NCBI GenBank assembly: GCA_015487825.1
Contig: WFOZ01000026.1
Location: forward strand, 1 to 10,640
Source: Planctomycetaceae bacterium
GTDB taxonomy: Bacteria > Planctomycetota > Planctomycetia > Planctomycetales > Planctomycetaceae
Direction of reading: 5' to 3'
Length of the DNA stretch: 10,640 nt
Shown here: positions 7,705 through 10,640 of the stretch, piece after piece
Numbering within the stretch: position 1 is the first letter of the stretch
How the letters are laid out: every line of letters begins with the position of its first letter
Made by a program: the position numbers and the translations under genes
The notes under the pieces: generated by a model
Databases searched by the model: none
Told to the model about the DNA's origin: nothing
Seen by the model: the letters and a program-made list of their open reading frames with translations, nothing else

Positions 7705-8091
7705 ATGAATTCTTCTTGGCGTGGTTTATTGACCGGGTTTGTATTTCTTGCCTATCTGACAGGCGGATTGATCGCCCCGGTTGCGCATCACCATTGTTCA
7801 CAGGATGCCAACAGCTCTGCAGAGCAGAACTTCACGCACGAATCCTGCCGCGCAGGGCATGCACTCTGTGGTCATACTTCATCAGAGAAACAGTCTTCTC
7901 AGGATTCAATTCCGCTCAGTCCCTGTGAAGATTGTCCCGCTTGCCAGCTGCTTTATATGGCAACAACGGTAGTAGATTTCGTTACGCTGCCGGTTTGTGA
8001 AGATTTGGTTTCTGATGTTTCTCTGCAGGAACCCACTGATGCGCTTCTCGGAGATATTGCTTTTCCCGCCCAACGCGGGCCTCCAGCTTAG
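7705..8091 (+). CDS. Small exported Cys/His-rich protein, DUF2946-like
   Basis: The 128-residue product has an N-terminal hydrophobic segment (residues ~7-26) after a short basic start, so it is a secreted or membrane-anchored protein. The rest is rich in potential metal ligands: His28-30 and Cys31 (HHHC), His45, Cys48, His52, Cys55, His57, and a CXXCXXC cluster 'CEDCPAC' (74-80), then Cys98. The end, 'PAQRGPPA', resembles the 'R(A/G)PP' tail common in DUF2946-type proteins, which are short, exported and often found near metal-handling genes. No metal transporter is visible here, so a metal role is inference. Only a weak ribosome binding site (CAGGGTGTTGG) precedes ATG 7705, but the start yields a sensible signal segment. 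A second promoter-proximal gene, if any, would be the DUF1559 gene 181 bases downstream. Confidence 0.7.
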   Translation: MNSSWRGLLTGFVFLAYLTGGLIAPVAHHHCSQDANSSAEQNFTHESCRAGHALCGHTSSEKQSSQDSIPLSPCEDCPACQLLYMATTVVDFVTLPVCEDLVSDVSLQEPTDALLGDIAFPAQRGPPA

Positions 8092-8144
8092 TTATTTTGT
8101 AGCTCTATTACTAATCGAATCTGCTCAGGAGAACCAGGTCAGTG

Positions 8145-8234
8145 ATGATCATGGTTGTTGCGTTGTGGTATGTCGTTGTGCTCAACAGTGGCCAGGGAGT
8201 AACGCTTCTTTTTTTGCCTGAAGCTGTGCGATGA
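8145..8234 (+). CDS. Possible 29-codon hydrophobic leader ORF overlapping the longest DUF1559 start
   Basis: ATG 8145 opens a frame encoding 'MIMVVALWYVVVLNSGQGV' and ending TGA at 8232-8234, which overlaps ATG 8231 as ATGA. AGGAGA at 8127-8132 lies about 12 bases upstream, longer than the ideal spacing. It could be a small membrane peptide translationally coupled to the 8231 start, or chance. No family recognised. Confidence 0.18.
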   Translation: MIMVVALWYVVVLNSGQGVTLLFLPEAVR

Positions 8235-8263
8235 TTCGTTTGTTCATACATTTTATCAAGCTG

Positions 8264-8267
8264 AAGG
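8264..8267 (+). promoter_or_regulatory. Ribosome binding site deciding the DUF1559 start
   Basis: AAGG lies five bases before ATG 8273 and eight before ATG 8276, supporting one of these two starts over ATG 8231, which would place 14 extra, rather hydrophobic residues before the prepilin leader. Confidence 0.5.
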
Positions 8268-8272
8268 TTAAT

Positions 8273-9253
8273 ATGATGACTACATTTTTTTCTGTTCCCC
8301 GAAAGAAACGAGGCGGTTTTACGCTGATCGAACTTCTTGTCGTTATTGCGATTATTGCCGTGCTTGTCGCACTACTGTTGCCTGCTGTTCAAGCGGCCCG
8401 TGAAGCAGCCCGGCGGGCCAGTTGTAAAAACAATCTGAAACAAATCGGATTAGCGCTGCACAATTATCACGATGTACATGGCGTTTTTCCCTCTGGCTGG
8501 GTTGGTGCAAACGCTGCCGGTCCTCATACAGGTTTGAACTCTCCCGATCTGATCGGTTTCAACAACGGCTTCGCTTGGGGGGCAATGATTCTTCCCTATG
8601 TCGAATCCAGTCCATTTTATGATCAGCTTAATTTTCTGGTTCCATTAACAGATCCGGCAAATGCTTCTTTAATTGACTATGCCATGCCAACATTTCAGTG
8701 TCCTTCCGATCCCAAGCCAAACACGACGGGCATTACTGACTCTTTCGGTAATACGTTTACGCTGGGAACTTCAAACTACATGGGAATATTTGGTATTCGA
8801 GATGTTGACGACTGCGAAATCGGTGTTGGCGTAACCGCAACCCAGCAATGTACTGCAGAAGGGGTTTTTTATCACAACAGCAAAGTCTCGTTGCGAGACA
8901 TTACCGATGGCACTAGCAGCACAATTATGGTTGGCGAACGGACAACATTTTATCCCAATTTAAATTCCCGAACCAATCCGTTTTATGGAACCTGGATGGG
9001 ACTTGTTCCCAATTCAACAGAAGGGGCAGAGCGTTTTCTCGGGCACTGCGAACATCACCCGAATCATGCTCTGGAAGAAGATAGTGCCGGTTTGTCGGTG
9101 GGCGATCCGGGAGATTTAGGCAGCTCACACAGGGGTGGTGCCCACTTTCTGTTGGTAGATGGAAGTGTCCGATTCATCAGCACAAACATCGATACACCAA
9201 CCTACCAGAATTTAGGCCAGATCGCAGATGGACAGGTAATCGGCGAATATTAA
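8273..9253 (+). CDS. DUF1559 protein with type IV pilin-like (prepilin) N-terminus
   Basis: The 326-residue product starts with a basic leader and the prepilin motif 'RGGFTLIELLVVIAIIAVLV': cleavage is expected after Gly15, with Phe16 as residue +1 and Glu20 as the conserved +5 glutamate, then a hydrophobic helix. 'PAVQAAREAARRASCKNNLK' and 'GLALHNYHDVHGVFPSGW' are hallmarks of DUF1559 (also called the SBP_bac_10 domain). The C-terminus ends in the conserved 'HRGGAHFLLVDGSVRFIS' and 'TYQNLGQIADGQVIGEY'. Proteins of this type are exported and processed by a prepilin peptidase and are greatly expanded in planctomycetes; their individual roles are mostly unknown. The start 8273 (or 8276) is chosen over 8231 because AAGG is well placed and a short leader is normal. 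It is full length, with no frameshift. Neighbours give no specific functional hint. Confidence 0.93.
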   Translation: MMTTFFSVPRKKRGGFTLIELLVVIAIIAVLVALLLPAVQAAREAARRASCKNNLKQIGLALHNYHDVHGVFPSGWVGANAAGPHTGLNSPDLIGFNNGFAWGAMILPYVESSPFYDQLNFLVPLTDPANASLIDYAMPTFQCPSDPKPNTTGITDSFGNTFTLGTSNYMGIFGIRDVDDCEIGVGVTATQQCTAEGVFYHNSKVSLRDITDGTSSTIMVGERTTFYPNLNSRTNPFYGTWMGLVPNSTEGAERFLGHCEHHPNHALEEDSAGLSVGDPGDLGSSHRGGAHFLLVDGSVRFISTNIDTPTYQNLGQIADGQVIGEY

Positions 9254-9320
9254 TCAATACCCGGAGAAAGAGGAAATTTTTGAATCCTGACCTCCCGTTA
9301 TTGGTAACAGTTATGTTCTT

Positions 9321-9339
9321 TGCGTATGACGCAGGTTTT
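9321..9339 (+). terminator. Short hairpin plus T run after the DUF1559 gene
   Basis: TGCGT (9321-9325) and ACGCA (9329-9333) form a five-base stem with an ATG loop, followed by GGTTTT. It lies 68 bases after the stop codon. The stem is short, so it is a weak candidate terminator. Confidence 0.3.
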
Positions 9340-9362
9340 CAATAGAATCTGATATTAGTTGT

Positions 9363-9475
9363 GGCTCATCCGGCTAAGGCGTGCTTTTGCTGAGATCAAC
9401 TCACCGAAAAATCCGTGTTTATCTGTGGCTAACTGACTTCCTGGAAACCGGGAAGTATGCAATGCCGGATGAGCC
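9363..9475 (+). repeat. 113-base element bounded by perfect 12-base inverted repeats; possible structured RNA or miniature mobile element
   Basis: GGCTCATCCGGC (9363-9374) and GCCGGATGAGCC (9464-9475) are exact reverse complements 89 bases apart. Inside, GCGTGCTT (9379-9386) pairs with AAGTATGC (9453-9460) if two G-U wobbles are allowed, which fits RNA read from the plus strand. An inner hairpin at 9437-9455 has CTTCCTGG, loop AAA, CCGGGAAG. The segment 9411-9430 (ATCCGTGTTTATCTGTGGCT) resembles an intergenic motif I remember as common in many bacterial genomes; that recollection is unverified. The same bases contain a 62-codon minus-strand frame, which I regard as spurious. Confidence 0.55.
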
Positions 9476-9477
9476 TT

Positions 9478-9512
9478 GTTTACGTCTATCAGAATGTTCC
9501 AGCCGTGCCGGG
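9478..9512 (+). repeat. 35-base dispersed repeat, copy 1
   Basis: The segment aligns without gaps to 10558-10592, with 29 of 35 bases identical. The shared core is CTATCAGAATG-NN-CCAGCC. It directly follows the inverted-repeat element at 9363-9475. Confidence 0.65.
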
Positions 9513-9568
9513 CAAGTCTCGTGATCGTGGTGGGGCTCGTCATGCCTGAGCTGTGAAGAACTTACCTT

Positions 9569-10465
9569 ATGAAGTACATGCCTGTTTTACGGTTGCTGCG
9601 ATTGCCTGCTTTGTTTACGACATTTCCCGATGTTTTAGCGGGTTATGTGATCATCAAACAGGGGGAAGTCGATCCTGTTGAGCTTGCCTGCCTGCTGGCT
9701 GCCTCGGCCTGCCTCTATCTTTCCGGAATGGTGTTTAACGATCTTTTTGATGTCGAGCAGGATCGCAAAGAGCGACCGAATCGCCCGATTCCTGCTGGGG
9801 AAATCTCTTACGAACACGCCAGAATCATCGGTAGACTTTTGATGCTTTCGGGGATTGCATTTGCATCGCTTGTTTCTCTGCCCGGAATGATTATTGCTAT
9901 TGCACTTGCTGCCTCTGTGTTTGTTTACGATTACCAGGCCAAGCGAACTGTTTTCGGACCGTTTTTTATGGGGCTGTGCAGATCTTTGAATCTGCTGCTT
10001 GGAGCAACCGCTGTTGTGGAATTTTCTCAATGGGAAGCACACCCTCAATTATTAGTTGCCGGGATAATTGGAATTTATGTTGCAGGAATTACCGTTTTTG
10101 CACGTAGTGAAGCGGCTCAATCGAGCCGTAGCCCATTGGTTCTTGGCTTTTCACTTTGTTTGCTGGCTCTTATTGGTTGGGGAGCCAGTGCTTCCTATTG
10201 GGCACCGGCATCGGTGGAAAATATCGCTTTTATCATGCTGCTGCTTATTACGTTCCAGTTGGCTCGCAAAGCAATCCCTGCAATACGAAGTGGAGCCCCT
10301 CAAGATGTTCAACAAACAATTCGTATTATGTTGTTAAGCATTGCGATGTTGGAGGCAGTTGTCATTTTATCTCACGGTGGTCCCGCTGCTGTTCCCTGGG
10401 CAATCGCGGCAGCACTGATGATGATTCCCGGTCAATTTCTTTCCCGGTATATTCCGATGACCTGA
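9569..10465 (+). CDS. UbiA-superfamily prenyltransferase, EboC-like
   Basis: The 298-residue integral membrane protein has about eight or nine hydrophobic helices. The first prenyl-diphosphate/Mg2+ motif of the UbiA superfamily is clear: Asn57-Asp58, Asp61 and Asp65 in 'NDLFDVEQDRKERPNRPIPAG'. The second motif is 'VYDYQAK' (119-125), with Asp121 and Lys125 instead of a DXXXD. 'GPFFMGLCRSLNLLLGAT' (130-147) matches, from memory, the signature of UbiA-like EboC proteins better than that of ubiquinone or menaquinone enzymes. Family role: transfer of a prenyl chain to an acceptor in the membrane. The acceptor here is unknown, and no other ebo gene or quinone gene is visible, so I assign no symbol. 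ATG 9569 gives the expected short N-terminus before the first helix, and ATG 9578 is possible. A terminator lies 48 bases after the stop, which suggests it is a single gene or the last of its unit. Confidence 0.88.
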   Translation: MKYMPVLRLLRLPALFTTFPDVLAGYVIIKQGEVDPVELACLLAASACLYLSGMVFNDLFDVEQDRKERPNRPIPAGEISYEHARIIGRLLMLSGIAFASLVSLPGMIIAIALAASVFVYDYQAKRTVFGPFFMGLCRSLNLLLGATAVVEFSQWEAHPQLLVAGIIGIYVAGITVFARSEAAQSSRSPLVLGFSLCLLALIGWGASASYWAPASVENIAFIMLLLITFQLARKAIPAIRSGAPQDVQQTIRIMLLSIAMLEAVVILSHGGPAAVPWAIAAALMMIPGQFLSRYIPMT

Positions 10466-10512
10466 ATGGCTTGAGTTCCTTTTATGCTGGAGACACTTGT
10501 GTTACTAACGGT

Positions 10513-10540
10513 AAAAGTTTGCGAACGGCTCGCAAATTTT
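10513..10540 (+). terminator. Rho-independent terminator after the prenyltransferase gene
   Basis: TTTGCGA (10518-10524), loop ACGGC and TCGCAAA (10530-10536) form a perfect seven-base stem followed by TTTT. The AAAA at 10513-10516 can extend the pairing past one bulged G. An A-run follows (10543-10548), so it may also work from the opposite strand. Confidence 0.75.
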
Positions 10541-10557
10541 AGAAAAAATATCAGTTT

Positions 10558-10592
10558 GGTTACGGCTATCAGAATGAACCAGCCATGCTGGG
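10558..10592 (+). repeat. 35-base dispersed repeat, copy 2
   Basis: The partner of 9478-9512 with six substitutions and no gaps. Here it is followed directly by the REP-like copy at 10600-10640, which suggests a composite repeat of at least 83 bases that runs off the window. Confidence 0.65.
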
Positions 10593-10599
10593 TTATTTC

Positions 10600-10640
10600 G
10601 TAACTGTTCAGCGTTGGCGTAGGGTCCGCTATTGCGGACC
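10600..10640 (+). repeat. REP-like palindrome, third copy, reaching the window edge
   Basis: GGTCCGC (10623-10629), TATT and GCGGACC (10634-10640) form a perfect seven-base stem-loop identical in its core to the reverse complement of 7518-7535. The flank CAGCGTTGGCGT (10609-10620) resembles the flank of the 7513-7556 copy. The element is probably cut by the window end. Confidence 0.65.

Larger units (their letters stand above)
9254..9568. other. 315-base non-coding gap with structured and repeated sequence
   Basis: No convincing gene lies here. In order it holds a weak hairpin after the DUF1559 stop (9321-9339), an element bounded by a perfect 12-base inverted repeat (9363-9475) and one copy of a 35-base repeat (9478-9512). 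The last ~56 bases lead into the prenyltransferase gene, with GAAG at 9555-9558 as a weak ribosome binding site. No strong promoter was recognised. Confidence 0.7.

Noticed and set aside
7997..8221. Plus-strand frame of 74 codons overlapping the Cys/His-rich gene
   Set aside because: About 95 bases overlap a better gene in another frame, there is no ribosome binding site, and no coherent domain follows.
9355..9543. Minus-strand frame of 62 codons
   Set aside because: It lies inside the inverted-repeat element and the 35-base repeat; the amino acids only reflect repeated DNA and match no family.

Overview
The window looks like a chromosomal stretch from a planctomycete (phylum Planctomycetota). 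The main evidence is one Tat-exported DUF1501 protein, one DUF1549/DUF1553 protein and one DUF1559 pseudopilin-like protein, three families that are strongly expanded in that phylum. Base composition is moderate, with no extreme codon bias. A Gimesia/Rubinisphaera-like origin is a guess from general style and is not shown by the sequence.

Layout. Bases 1-717 hold the 3' part of a WYL-domain transcriptional regulator whose DNA-binding N-terminus lies outside the window. Next come a predicted pseudo-receiver/coiled-coil protein (832-1854) and a CNFDCIYC radical SAM protein of the COG0731-like type (1945-2814). Convergent to these, on the minus strand, is a two-gene unit: DUF1549/DUF1553 (5914-4268) followed by DUF1501 (4173-2908). 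Divergent from that pair is an eight-helix membrane protein (6134-7438). Then come a small exported Cys/His-rich protein (7705-8091), a DUF1559 protein with a type IV pilin-like leader (8273-9253) and a UbiA-superfamily prenyltransferase with EboC-like signatures (9569-10465), which ends in a clear rho-independent terminator.

How the genes relate. The only pair with a convincing joint role is DUF1549/DUF1553 plus DUF1501. These families habitually occur together in planctomycetes and both products carry export or membrane signals, but the substrate and chemistry cannot be read from the sequence. The other genes look like separate housekeeping or signalling units.

The most distinctive non-coding content is a set of dispersed repeats. 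A REP-like hairpin with core GGTCCGC-TATT-GCGGACC occurs three times: twice as an inverted pair after the membrane protein gene and once at the window's right edge. A 35-base repeat occurs at 9478 and 10558. The 315-base gap 9254-9568 carries a 113-base element bounded by a perfect 12-base inverted repeat. I see no rRNA, tRNA, CRISPR array, transposase, phage gene or recognisable defence system, and no compelling new multi-gene system.
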